Part shown: one piece after another, positions 1-7,327 of the stretch
Position numbering within the stretch: position 1 is the stretch's first letter
Layout of the letters: each line of letters begins with the position of its first letter
From: Deltaproteobacteria bacterium
GTDB lineage: Bacteria; Desulfobacterota; Desulfomonilia; UBA1062
Assembly: GCA_011046135.1 (NCBI GenBank)
Contig: DSBG01000104.1
Span: 1-39,698, forward strand
DNA length: 39,698 bases
Reading direction: 5' to 3'
Position numbers and translations under genes: made by a program
The notes under the pieces: model-generated
Told to the model about the DNA's origin: nothing
The model's database searches: none
What the model saw: the letters and a program-made list of their open reading frames with translations, nothing else

Positions 1-1
1 A

Positions 2-520
2 GAGAGAGATTTCCAGGTTGTGCGCAGGAACGTCGGGTTTCTCTTTCAGAATTCCGACGATCAGCTCTTCTGCCCCACGGTGCTGGAAGATGTCGCCTTC
101 GGTCCGCTGAACCTGGGGAAGTCACCCGATGAGGCACGGGACATTTCTCTCAGGATCCTCGATGCCCTTGGCCTCGGGGAAAGCGAGACCAGAGTCAGCC
201 ACAAACTTTCCCATGGAGAAAAGAAGCTGGTAGCGCTCGCCAGCGTACTGGCAATGGAACCAGAGGCACTCATCCTCGACGAGCCCACCGCAGGGCTCGA
301 TCAGAAAACCAAGGATCGACTCTCGCACATCATGGGCGAGCTCAGCGTATCCCTGATCATTTCCTCGCATGAAATGGAATTTCTTTCCCGGATGACAGAC
401 ACCTTCTTTGCCCTTACCAACGGGCGCATCGAGCCTGCCCGCAGCGTGATACCCCACACCCATGTACACGTGCATGCCGGTGGCCAGTATGATCACGAGC
501 ACGAGGACCCCTACCGGTGA
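2..520 (+). CDS. cbiO: Cobalt/nickel-type ECF transporter ATPase, 5'-truncated by the window edge
   Basis: This is the C-terminal part of an ABC ATPase that would power metal-ion import at the cytoplasmic membrane. The frame is open from base 2, so the start and the Walker A motif lie outside the window. Visible parts are the Q-loop region (GFLFQN..DQLF, followed by TVLEDVAFGPLNLG, typical of CbiO/EcfA), an ABC signature in the form LSHGEKK, Walker B with the catalytic Glu (LILDEPTAGLD) and the H-loop His (SSHE). The C-terminus is rich in His (HTHVHVHAGG..DHEHE), which fits a Ni2+ or Co2+ system and could bind metal; that is inference. The gene ends about 40 bases from the stop of the convergent CoA-transferase operon, with no clear terminator between them. 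An ECF ATPase for another substrate cannot be excluded. Confidence 0.85.
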   Translation, partial: ERDFQVVRRNVGFLFQNSDDQLFCPTVLEDVAFGPLNLGKSPDEARDISLRILDALGLGESETRVSHKLSHGEKKLVALASVLAMEPEALILDEPTAGLDQKTKDRLSHIMGELSVSLIISSHEMEFLSRMTDTFFALTNGRIEPARSVIPHTHVHVHAGGQYDHEHEDPYR

Positions 521-560
521 ATTAAACGGCTTCACCTCGTTTCAGCACATCCCATCCTCA

Positions 561-1292
561 TTACGTCCAGAGCATGTTGCAAAAGAGGGGATAGACCCGT
601 CTGAGTCTTTCCCGTGCCGGTCCCCGGAGAAGAGAAAGCTCATCTTCTGTAATGGGAACGATCTCATCGATACTCCGTCCTGTGGTATCGAGGTCGAATC
701 CGGTGTTCTCGGCGACGGTTTCCATGTCGATGCCGGGATAGGTCGCGTCGAGAATAAGACGGCTGCTGCTTTCATCGAAGCGAAGCAGAGCAAGAGGTGT
801 GACGCAGTGTGAGAACACACCACGGCGCCAAGGAATGCTGTCATCCCGTGCAGAGCCGTTCTTGAAATCAACCTGCGGAACAAAGAGTTTCTTCGTGTGG
901 GTGATGGTGAAGAATATGGTCCTCTTGGCCATCATGATCATCATGTTCGATCCTGCTCCGCCCGGCAGGCGAAGCTTCGGCTTGTGATACTCACCGATCA
1001 CGGAAAGGTTGAAGTTGCCCCACTGATCGATCTGTATACCGCTGAGGAAGAAGAGATCTATCATGCCGCGTTGGGCAAGGCCGAAAAATTCATGAAGACC
1101 GTCGGTAATCCGCGTATCCGGGTCGCCGTAAATCAAGGGGACCAGGTTTGGCGCGTGGTGTAACTGCGCCAAGAAAAGTGCCGCAGCCGGAAGGGGAGAA
1201 AGCGTTCCCACGGCGGCGATTTCTCCGTCCCGCACGAGGCGTGATAAAACGACGATCATTCGTTCAAAGGGATGAAGTGATTTGTCGCTCAT
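561..1292 (-). CDS. CoA-transferase family beta subunit (pair 1), lacking the usual catalytic Glu
   Basis: This 243-residue protein belongs to the class I CoA-transferase beta-subunit family (GctB/IpdB-like). It shares with the second beta subunit of this cluster the HAPN segment, a region around GQID/IQID-x-x-GN(F/M)N, and a GGAG motif (here LPGGAGSN). Aligning on HAPN, the position that carries Glu in the second copy (Glu52) is Tyr55 here, in IYGDPD. Class I CoA-transferases use that Glu to form the acyl-enzyme, so ordinary transferase chemistry is doubtful. IpdAB, a hydrolase of the same fold that opens a steroid ring, is known to lack this Glu and is a possible model. The ATG overlaps the stop of the alpha gene by four bases (ATGA), which indicates translational coupling. 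It is the last gene of the operon. Confidence 0.85.
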   Translation of the reverse strand: MSDKSLHPFERMIVVLSRLVRDGEIAAVGTLSPLPAAALFLAQLHHAPNLVPLIYGDPDTRITDGLHEFFGLAQRGMIDLFFLSGIQIDQWGNFNLSVIGEYHKPKLRLPGGAGSNMMIMMAKRTIFFTITHTKKLFVPQVDFKNGSARDDSIPWRRGVFSHCVTPLALLRFDESSSRLILDATYPGIDMETVAENTGFDLDTTGRSIDEIVPITEDELSLLRGPARERLRRVYPLFCNMLWT

Positions 1293-2137
1293 GATGCATC
1301 CCCTTTCACGATCTCCAGGTATGCTTCGTGGTCTTCAGGTCCGGTTATGTATTTCTCCAGGTAGACCTGGTAGGAGTCTTTGTTCCTGGCAGCCTCCAGG
1401 TAGCGCATGATATGTTCAGCATCGATGTCGTAGCGACCGCGGCAGGCCGTCGGGTGGGCCCCATGGGGGGCAACGACGATGGCATCGATGTGGACGGAGG
1501 CCACGTATACACCGTGCCTCCCCGGCAGGAGATCGTCGGGGTCTACGAGTTCCTCAACGATGGCAATAGTTTTTCGTGCCGCCATGGCGAGAAGCCGGTC
1601 GTTCCTGAAGCTGTCCGTGACGACGGCCCCGGAAGGATCACCCTGGAAGGCATGAATGACAGCAACGTCGGGAACGAGTGCGGGTACAGCCACATATTCA
1701 GTGCCGCTGTAGGGATCTTTGATGCGCTTGAAATCTCTTCGAACAGTCAGGTAGTCACTGTTGAGAAACCCCACAACCGGGGTAAAGGGGATGCCGTTGG
1801 CTCCAGCCTGGAGCGCCAGAAGCAATGCCGGTCAGATGGTTTCCATAATCAATAATTTACCGGCCTCAGTATAGTTCCTGAATTGCGGAGCCAAACCGAA
1901 TTCGTCCATCACAATCTGGGGAAACTGAACGGACGTGACACAGCCAGCACCGATAAGAAGGTCGGCCACGTAGCCTCCGGTGAGAACAGAGGTGAGTGTA
2001 AGATTCGAAGTCCGGTTCTTTATAATCTCGCGGACCACCGGCATGGGATTCATGTCCATACCGGAGCCAACGCCGAGATGCATGCCCGATTCAATCAATT
2101 CCGCAGCCTGCGCCGCTGAAACAACCTTTTCCTCCAT
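1289..2137 (-). pseudogene. CoA-transferase family alpha subunit (pair 1), interrupted by an in-frame TGA
   Basis: The span codes for one alpha subunit of the GctA/IpdA type, but a TGA at 1832-1834 splits it in the same frame into a 101-residue N-terminal part (2137-1832) and a C-terminal part running 1831-1289. The N-terminal part has the GVGSGMDMNPMPVVREI glycine-rich region. The C-terminal part has ALQAGANGIPFTPV, DPYSGTEYV and PHGAHP, each with a counterpart in the intact alpha subunit at 4830-5888. Without the stop the protein would be about 282 residues, short for the family but complete at both ends. No ribosome binding site is visible for a restart at the TTG at 1825. It sits about 90 bases after the crotonase gene and is coupled to the beta gene. 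A sequencing error, a true nonsense mutation or recoding could each explain the stop; a mutation or an error is likelier. Confidence 0.7.
1832..1834 (-). other. In-frame TGA within the alpha-subunit gene of pair 1
   Basis: The minus-strand reading is GAA ACC ATC TGA CCG GCA TTG CTT. In the paralogue the aligned residues are E-L-T-N-H-T-L-L, so the TGA falls where Asn stands. Reading one base later gives TCT GAC (Ser-Asp), which resembles the expected Thr-Asn pair. This hints at a pair of small compensating indels or base-call errors rather than a single substitution. Confidence 0.75.
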
Positions 2138-2227
2138 GCTCCCCCCTTATGGTGTATGCCACAGAAAACCTTCCTGCGGGTGCCGCCAAAGATCAACAAT
2201 ACCCTGTGACCAGCCAGGATCGACCTA

Positions 2228-2944
2228 CTATGCCGTGAGGTTCAACGGTTCGATATAGAGTGGATCCTCCTCGTCAATCGCCTTGATGATCCATCGGTTC
2301 ATGCGGCGTTTCATCTCGCCGAAAACAGAGCGTTTCTTATTCAATGAACGAGCAAAACGCATTGATTCTTCGAACAGCTCCTGTTTTGTCTCAAGGGCCT
2401 TCAGAATGATGTTGTGTTCCTCCATCTCCTGCGCGTTGATTTTCTCCCCGGTATACTTGAGTTCCTCTAATGTATGAAAGGGAATGCCCTTCTTTGCGAT
2501 CTCGATCATACCGGGGAGAAAGGGGATGCCCAGGTCCACCTCGGGGAAGCGGCAGAAGCCCTGTTCAATGCTCATAAAACGGAAATCGCAGGCACAGGCC
2601 AACACCAGGCCATTTGCTGCCACGTGTCCGTTTATACAGGCGATCAGAGGTATGGGAAAGGTCAGCATGGTCTTGAACATCTCGTTGACAGCATACAGGC
2701 ATTTTTTGATCAGATCGAATTCGCCCTTTGCATACTGCTCAAAAAGCCAGTCTACATCCATACCGAGAGACCAGCACGTCGTATCCGTGGAGGACAGAAC
2801 AACCCCATGGATGCGTTCATCGATCAGCACCTCGTTCAGCACATGAATCATGGTCTCAGCAAAGACAAGATTGTGGCGGTTTTCTCCATTGTTCATTCGT
2901 ATCTGTGCGATCTCCTCGAGGTTTTCCCATTCGATTACAGCCAT
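2228..2944 (-). CDS. Crotonase-family protein (enoyl-CoA hydratase/isomerase)
   Basis: This 238-residue crotonase should act on an acyl-CoA in the cytoplasm. The first oxyanion-hole segment is SLGMDVDW around residues 59-66. The second is INGHVAANG around residues 104-112, where most hydratases have a Gly-rich AxGGG. The FPEVDLGIPF segment at 133-142 contains a single Glu (135) in the active-site region. One acidic residue and the PEVDLG context resemble Delta3,Delta2-enoyl-CoA isomerases more than two-Glu hydratases, but the exact reaction cannot be read from sequence. The gene lies about 100 bases after the amidohydrolase and about 90 before the pair 1 CoA-transferase genes, all on one strand, so it is probably part of the same operon and handles the CoA ester those proteins make or use. 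Confidence 0.85.
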   Translation of the reverse strand: MAVIEWENLEEIAQIRMNNGENRHNLVFAETMIHVLNEVLIDERIHGVVLSSTDTTCWSLGMDVDWLFEQYAKGEFDLIKKCLYAVNEMFKTMLTFPIPLIACINGHVAANGLVLACACDFRFMSIEQGFCRFPEVDLGIPFLPGMIEIAKKGIPFHTLEELKYTGEKINAQEMEEHNIILKALETKQELFEESMRFARSLNKKRSVFGEMKRRMNRWIIKAIDEEDPLYIEPLNLTA

Positions 2945-3042
2945 TGCTTCTCCTTGCCGGACAAGTGAATCCGGACTCCCGCGAGAGATACGGGGATGGT
3001 TATCATCGATGCCGCCATGTTTTTTTCTAACCCGAGCATCCC

Positions 3043-4011
3043 TTATTCAAGATTAAAGAGACGTGCAGCATTGTGATAGAGCCATTTTGCCTTGACGTCG
3101 TCCTTGAGGGGGAGCTCCATGACACCATCGGCCAGCTGCTTGATCGTTCGGCCCATGAACAGCCAGGTAGAAGCGAAGAGCACCCGGTCCTGCAGGATGG
3201 AGTTACCGAGTTGCATCAGGGTTTCCCAGCCTGATCCGGGTCTGCCGAGGTATCTGGGTTCGATTGAGGCGATGTCGATATAGATGTTTTCATTTCGCCA
3301 GGCCACCGCCATCATTTCAGGAATCCACGGCCACCCCCCATGGCCTGCAATGATTTTCAGCTCGGGGAAGTCCTGAGCCACGATGTCGAAATAGATCGGG
3401 CGTTCAACCTCCATGTTGTTGGTGGAGTAGTTGATGCCGGTATGGAACCAGACCGGTATGTCGAGCTCAACGCAGGTTGAGTACAAAGGATACATCTTGG
3501 CGTGGTGAGGAGGAATGCCGAACATGAAAGGTCTCACGCCGATCCCGCGCAGACCGAGATCATAGCTGCGTCTGATTTCACGCACGGCGTTCATGCCTCT
3601 CAACGGATCGATTCCGGCCATACCAATGAATTTATCCGGATACTGTTTGACGACATCGGCGTAGTAGTCATTCGGCAGTCCTGCCAAGCCGCTGGGGGTT
3701 TTCTCATCCAGGTTGAAGATAACGGCCTTTTCCACTCCCATTTCATCCAGCTGTCCGACAAATTCATCCAACGTGGAAGATAGGGGTTTCATCTTCGGGG
3801 CCAAGGCCTCGCGGAAATCGTTCTCGCTCATCCTGATTTTCATTTGGTAGAATTCTTCTGATGTTATACCCATAGCCGGAGCCACCCGGGGGCCGAAAAC
3901 ATTTTTCAGATAGCGGGCCATCTGGGGAGGTAGTGAAACAGCCAGATCCAGAACCACTTCTGCGGTGGGAACGTAACACAGCGCGTCGATAATTTTATAG
4001 GGTTCCTGCAT
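3043..4011 (-). CDS. Amidohydrolase_2-family protein with a degenerate metal site
   Basis: The fold is that of the amidohydrolase-2 (ACMSD-like) TIM-barrel family, 322 residues from the chosen start. I chose the ATG at 4011 because it lies 10 bases after the beta-subunit stop and begins MQEPYKIIDA, where the family normally starts its first strand; the ATG at 4047 would overlap the upstream gene. Family members usually carry HxH on strand 1, a His on strands 5 and 6, and an Asp on strand 8. Here strand 1 reads IDALCYV (Leu11 and Tyr13 at the HxH positions), His190 (WFHTG) and His224 (AGHGGWPW) remain, and the strand 8 segment is FASTWLF with no Asp. Metal-dependent hydrolysis or decarboxylation is therefore doubtful. 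The position between CoA-transferase and crotonase genes suggests a role in the same catabolic route. Confidence 0.8.
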   Translation of the reverse strand: MQEPYKIIDALCYVPTAEVVLDLAVSLPPQMARYLKNVFGPRVAPAMGITSEEFYQMKIRMSENDFREALAPKMKPLSSTLDEFVGQLDEMGVEKAVIFNLDEKTPSGLAGLPNDYYADVVKQYPDKFIGMAGIDPLRGMNAVREIRRSYDLGLRGIGVRPFMFGIPPHHAKMYPLYSTCVELDIPVWFHTGINYSTNNMEVERPIYFDIVAQDFPELKIIAGHGGWPWIPEMMAVAWRNENIYIDIASIEPRYLGRPGSGWETLMQLGNSILQDRVLFASTWLFMGRTIKQLADGVMELPLKDDVKAKWLYHNAARLFNLE

Positions 4012-4021
4012 GGTCTGTCTC

Positions 4022-4840
4022 TCATGCGTTCTTGGATAACAGATCAATGACCCTGTTCATAACGACTTCAAGCTGGAGTTTTCTGCCCATGGAGACCTCC
4101 GGAGAGAAGGTGCGGATAATGGTGAGTTCCTCCTCTGTGGGAAAGGGGGTTATCTCGAGTGTGTCGGCGACGTTCAGATCCCAAGGAACGTCTGCCTTGA
4201 TCTCCTCTACTGTCACACCGGGATGCAGCCCTGCAAGGTACAGTTCTTTTGTGTCTTCGGCAAACTTGAAGACTCCCTTGGTCGTAATCAGCATAGTGGG
4301 CCCCGACCCCTCGGGCATGCCGGCTTCGTAGCGTGAATCACCACCGGTTACGAAACCCGGGGAGGTGAAATAATCCAGTGTATTGACGAAGGTTCCCCCG
4401 CTCATGGTCAGGATGGCACGATTGGCATAGCCCACAAATTCAGGTGCGCCTCCAGCGCCCGTCATGCGGATCGTAAAGTCATCCGGATCCCCAAGATAGC
4501 TGCTGTTCATGTTGCCGTAGCGGTCGATCTGGCCGACGCCAAGAAAGGTTGCATCTACATAGCCCCGGTTCACGACCGTGGTAAAGATGTCGATCATATC
4601 GCATGAATACGTGAAGCCCCTGCTGCATGTTGGATCAGCGATGTGCAGCGGTACTTTGAACGGGTCGATGCCGAACATGCCGGCCTCGGTCAGAATCACT
4701 GAGTTGGGTGCATGGGTTTTACGTGCTAAGACCCCGGCTGCCATGGCAATGCCCTGGCCGATGACGACAAGTTCGTTATCCTTGAGTTCCTTTGCGGCAC
4801 GCGAAACGATCAGCTCATTGACGGTATAATTAGTTCCCAT
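4022..4840 (-). CDS. CoA-transferase beta subunit (pair 2), catalytic Glu present
   Basis: A 272-residue class I CoA-transferase beta subunit, GctB-like. It would move CoA between a donor acyl-CoA and a carboxylic acid as part of an alpha/beta complex in the cytoplasm. The segment SVILTEAGMFGIDP places Glu52 at the position of the catalytic Glu of glutaconate CoA-transferase. The segment GVGQIDRYGNMNSS and the TGAGGAPEF glycine motif are also family features. The gene starts 11 bases inside the end of the alpha gene, which suggests coupled translation and equal subunit amounts, and the amidohydrolase ATG follows its stop after 10 bases. Compared with the beta subunit at 561-1292 it keeps the catalytic residue, so this pair is the better candidate for an active transferase. 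The substrate is unknown. Confidence 0.88.
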   Translation of the reverse strand: MGTNYTVNELIVSRAAKELKDNELVVIGQGIAMAAGVLARKTHAPNSVILTEAGMFGIDPFKVPLHIADPTCSRGFTYSCDMIDIFTTVVNRGYVDATFLGVGQIDRYGNMNSSYLGDPDDFTIRMTGAGGAPEFVGYANRAILTMSGGTFVNTLDYFTSPGFVTGGDSRYEAGMPEGSGPTMLITTKGVFKFAEDTKELYLAGLHPGVTVEEIKADVPWDLNVADTLEITPFPTEEELTIIRTFSPEVSMGRKLQLEVVMNRVIDLLSKNA

Positions 4841-5888
4841 GGATCAACACTCCTTTCTTGTCAAGCATGGCAACAAATTCATCCATGTTCATGCCCATAT
4901 TTCTCGAATAGCCGCTTTCATTCCAGTCTGTTGAGAATGTTGACCCATAATCTGCATCGACACTCTTGAAGGATTTTGCCCTGAAGGCATCAAGGGTTTC
5001 CTGGCCGAAGCGCTTGACATAGTGTTCGATGTATTCGTGGCGATCACCAACAGTGTAAATCCACTCATCCATCCAGGCCTTGGCTCCTTCAGGGCTGGCG
5101 CAAGAACCAAAGAACAAGGCCCTGAAAGGAAAGTCGTAATCGTAGTGCCCCAGGAGTTCAGATGGATGAGCACCCCAGGGACATTCCACAACGGCACAGA
5201 CCTTGTGGGCAGGCACGATCGTGAGGTGCGGAGAGGACATGATTACCTCGGTGTCCACGATTTTCTCGCATGACAGGATCACCTTCTTGGCAGCCAGGCA
5301 GGCCCATTTGCTGTTGATCATCGCACCCCAGAGCTGACCGTTGCCAGCTTTGTCTGCGCGTTGTACGTGCATGAGAGCAAAGTCAGGATTATACCCCTTG
5401 ATCACGAGAACAGGGTTACCGGTAAAGGGGTCTGTTATTTCGGAAAAGCGCTGATCTCCCATAAAACCCTTACGTTTGACCACATCAGTGACCCGGATGC
5501 CGGACAGCACCGGGATAAACGGATATCCCATGGCACCTGCCTTCATCATGGAGAGCAGGGTATGATTGGTCAATTCTTCGACCACAATCTGCCTTTCCTT
5601 CAGGGCGCGATCGAGAGGAGTGGTGATCCTGGGACCACCAGCTCGGAAATTATAGGCCAGAACGAGGCGGTCGAGTGATCCAGCCAGTAGAAGCTGATCG
5701 ATTTCTTCAATGCCTCCCTGCTGAAAAGCCATGAGATTTTTTTTGCCCTGCCTGATAAGTTCGTGAGCCAGCGCCAGAGGCATGCTGTAGAGACAGTTTG
5801 CAAAGACGAAGGATTCACCGTTGTTGACAAAACGATCGATGGCGTCTTTGGCCGTCATCCTCTTGTCAGGATCCATGTATTTTTGCAT
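4830..5888 (-). CDS. CoA-transferase alpha subunit (pair 2)
   Basis: A 352-residue alpha subunit of the GctA/IpdA type, partner of the beta subunit encoded next. Recognisable segments are the N-terminal helix-strand region (AKDAIDRFVNNGESFVFAN), KAGAMGYPFIPVLSG, the FTGNPVLVIKGYNPDFALMHV region and PWGAHPSELLGHYDYD, which matches the PHGAHP segment of the pair 1 alpha subunit. It is longer at the C-terminus than many family members by a tail of about 60 residues after the conserved core (from about residue 290). The start has an excellent ribosome binding site, AAGGAGG, a few bases upstream. It is the first gene of the catabolic operon, following a tetR gene by about 150 bases that hold a palindrome and a direct repeat. 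Confidence 0.87.
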   Translation of the reverse strand: MQKYMDPDKRMTAKDAIDRFVNNGESFVFANCLYSMPLALAHELIRQGKKNLMAFQQGGIEEIDQLLLAGSLDRLVLAYNFRAGGPRITTPLDRALKERQIVVEELTNHTLLSMMKAGAMGYPFIPVLSGIRVTDVVKRKGFMGDQRFSEITDPFTGNPVLVIKGYNPDFALMHVQRADKAGNGQLWGAMINSKWACLAAKKVILSCEKIVDTEVIMSSPHLTIVPAHKVCAVVECPWGAHPSELLGHYDYDFPFRALFFGSCASPEGAKAWMDEWIYTVGDRHEYIEHYVKRFGQETLDAFRAKSFKSVDADYGSTFSTDWNESGYSRNMGMNMDEFVAMLDKKGVLIHGN

Positions 5889-5917
5889 ATCTCCCTCCTT
5901 TCAGATTTGTATTTCCC

Positions 5918-5935
5918 AAAACCGATATTGGTTTT
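5918..5935. promoter_or_regulatory. Candidate operator: 18-bp near-perfect palindrome before the catabolic operon
   Basis: The sequence AAAACCGATATTGGTTTT has six-base arms (AAAACC/GGTTTT) around a GATATT core and only one mismatched pair. It lies about 30 bases upstream of the first CoA-transferase ATG and just downstream of the tetR gene, where a repressor could block transcription. That the neighbouring TetR protein binds it is inference. Confidence 0.45.
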
Positions 5936-5982
5936 TACATCATAACAATAGTGTGAACTCTACTAACTCGTAATTCTTATCG

Positions 5983-6026
5983 TGCCGGTACATCGTGCCA
6001 GACTGCATGAAGATCATTGCCGGTAC
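5983..6026. repeat. Direct repeat TGCCGGTAC, two copies
   Basis: TGCCGGTAC occurs at 5983-5991 and again at 6018-6026, 35 bases apart start to start, in the short region between tetR and the CoA-transferase operon. Both copies are exact. They could be regulator half-sites; no known motif was recognised. Confidence 0.4.
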
Positions 6027-6038
6027 GAGTAGTCTTCA

Positions 6039-6695
6039 TTATGCCGAGTTCATGCCCCATATGGGGGGATTGTTCTGACTCGGTGACAGAGAAGGAGCTG
6101 AAACCGCCTTCCAGAACGCGGGGAAGAAATCCGGTATGGCATCAACCAGCTTCCACGTCATTTTGTTAAAATACCATCGGTGAACCTCATGATAGCAGTG
6201 CATGAAGAAAAGGCCCAAGATCTGGGAACCCTTCAATCGAGGGTCAAGTTCTTCCCGCCTGACTTGTTGCAGGACCGTGTCGATGAGTATGGCATAGGTG
6301 CCGCTTTGTCGGTAGGAGTCTTTTTGCATCCACGTCCGGGTTGGAACCGTGATAAAAAAGGTTATGGCCACCCCGGGGTTGCGGTCATAGTAGTCCATCA
6401 GCACCCAGTACGCTTTTCTGAACATCTCCCGTGAACTCTCAAGTCCCTGGAGATGGAGGCGCACAAGATCATGGATCTCAGCGACTTTTTCATCGATTAT
6501 TGTGAAGAGCAGATCCTCTTTGGAGGTGAAATATTTATAGATGGTGCTGGTGCTCAAGCCTGACATTGTGCTGATATCGCGGATGGTTACCTGGTGGAAA
6601 TCATTTTTGGAAAAGAGTTCCAGCACCACGGGATAGAGGCGATTTTTCAGTTTGTCCGGCATCTCGATGCTGGGCGTTTCGATATGTTCCATCAC
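6039..6695 (-). CDS. TetR-family transcriptional regulator
   Basis: A 218-residue DNA-binding regulator. The N-terminal helix-turn-helix is clear at about residues 36-56 (QVTIRDISTMSGLSTSTIYKYF), followed by SKEDLLFTIIDEKV, the standard start of the TetR ligand domain. The rest (about 75-200) is helical, with many aromatic residues, and should hold the inducer pocket and dimer interface. It is encoded directly upstream of, and on the same strand as, the CoA-transferase/amidohydrolase/crotonase genes, so it probably controls them in response to the substrate or its CoA ester. FadR/FabR-type TetR proteins commonly sense acyl-CoAs, but the ligand here is unknown. It may also be co-transcribed with the operon. 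Confidence 0.88.
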   Translation of the reverse strand: MMEHIETPSIEMPDKLKNRLYPVVLELFSKNDFHQVTIRDISTMSGLSTSTIYKYFTSKEDLLFTIIDEKVAEIHDLVRLHLQGLESSREMFRKAYWVLMDYYDRNPGVAITFFITVPTRTWMQKDSYRQSGTYAILIDTVLQQVRREELDPRLKGSQILGLFFMHCYHEVHRWYFNKMTWKLVDAIPDFFPAFWKAVSAPSLSPSQNNPPIWGMNSA

Positions 6696-6747
6696 CCGGG
6701 TGTAGCCCCTTGAATAGTGAGAGCAGTGAGCATTATGAAAAAAGAAA

Positions 6748-6783
6748 CATTATTTTGAATATGGTGTCAATTACAAAATGATG
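6748..6783. repeat. Inverted repeat upstream of tetR
   Basis: CATTATTTTG at 6748-6757 pairs with CAAAATGATG at 6774-6783, ten-base arms with one mismatch and 16 bases between. It lies in AT-rich DNA 50-90 bases upstream of the tetR start and overlaps a TTGACA on the minus strand. It could be an autoregulatory site, but there is no second copy of the 5918 palindrome here. Confidence 0.25.
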
Positions 6784-6839
6784 TTTTGATTTTCCGAAAT
6801 TTCAGAGAGCAAACAACCAGCCGACAGCCTTTTTTCAAG

Positions 6840-7118
6840 AGGAATCACTATTCAATGATTGTCCCACGAGAGCGTACCTGGAGCATCATGCAGGGCACAG
6901 ATGGCAGGTGTGAAGAAATTCTTATCCCTTCATCGGTGGCCTGCCATTGAAGCGTTTTAATCTCCTTGCTGGTGCCCTCGGTGAGACCTGCAACAAGGAA
7001 ACCTCATCACCTTCCTGTTCCGGATCAGTCTGAAGGCCACCCTGGCTCCACGATACCCCGTGTGTTCATATCGTTTTCCAGCAATCCCAACCCCCTGAAA
7101 TAATGAATTCATGATCAT
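6840..7118 (-). pseudogene. Decayed N-terminal fragment of an ISL3-type transposase
   Basis: An ATG at 7118, preceded by a GAGGG sequence, opens a 53-codon frame reading NSLFQGVGIAGKRYEHTGY and then VAFRLIRNRKVMRFPCCRSH before a TAA at 6957. This pattern (a short helix, a G-x-x-Y-x-x-T strand, then a C-x-C-C zinc-finger start) resembles the N-terminus of ISL3-family transposases. The expected continuation appears in another frame as KRFNGRPPMKG, stop, EFLHTCHLCPA, stop. The remnant is therefore out of frame and carries several stops, and no catalytic domain follows; the tetR gene lies just beyond. The assignment rests on remembered family patterns and needs a profile search. Confidence 0.5.
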
Positions 7119-7244
7119 GCTGTACCCTCTTTTTGGTTTTGATTCATAAAGGGAGATATGCCCGTTCTTCTCAGCTGGTACGAACTCTCTCGGGTGGAGG
7201 GAGAAAAAAAAGTTGTGTCACAGATGTGGCCGCATTTTCCCGCC

Positions 7245-7274
7245 TTGACAACAGCCGGGGTATTCCTATATAGA
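7245..7274 (+). promoter_or_regulatory. Sigma-70-type promoter for the rpsU operon
   Basis: A consensus -35 TTGACA at 7245-7250 is followed by TATATA at 7267-7272 (16-base spacer) or TATAGA at 7269-7274 (18-base spacer). Transcription would start near 7280, leaving a leader of about 48 bases before rpsU. Confidence 0.65.
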
Positions 7275-7327
7275 TTCTAGCTCTTATACGACACTACACA
7301 CGGAGAGGGGGTGTATCCTTAAACCAT

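Larger units (their letters stand above)
6696..7327. other. 632-base region without an intact gene
   Basis: From left to right it holds the AT-rich upstream region of tetR with an inverted repeat, the decayed ISL3-type transposase fragment, and the rpsU promoter. A stem-loop with eight-base arms (ATGGCAGG at 6901-6908, CCTGCCAT at 6940-6947) lies inside the decayed fragment. I see no tRNA or other RNA gene here. Confidence 0.6.

Noticed and set aside
1800-1834. Selenocysteine at the in-frame TGA, with a hairpin (GCTCCA/TGGAGC) starting 18 bases downstream
   Set aside because: The loop is only three bases (GGC) and lacks the GU expected of bacterial SECIS elements, the site is not a catalytic Cys in the family, and no Sec genes are in view.
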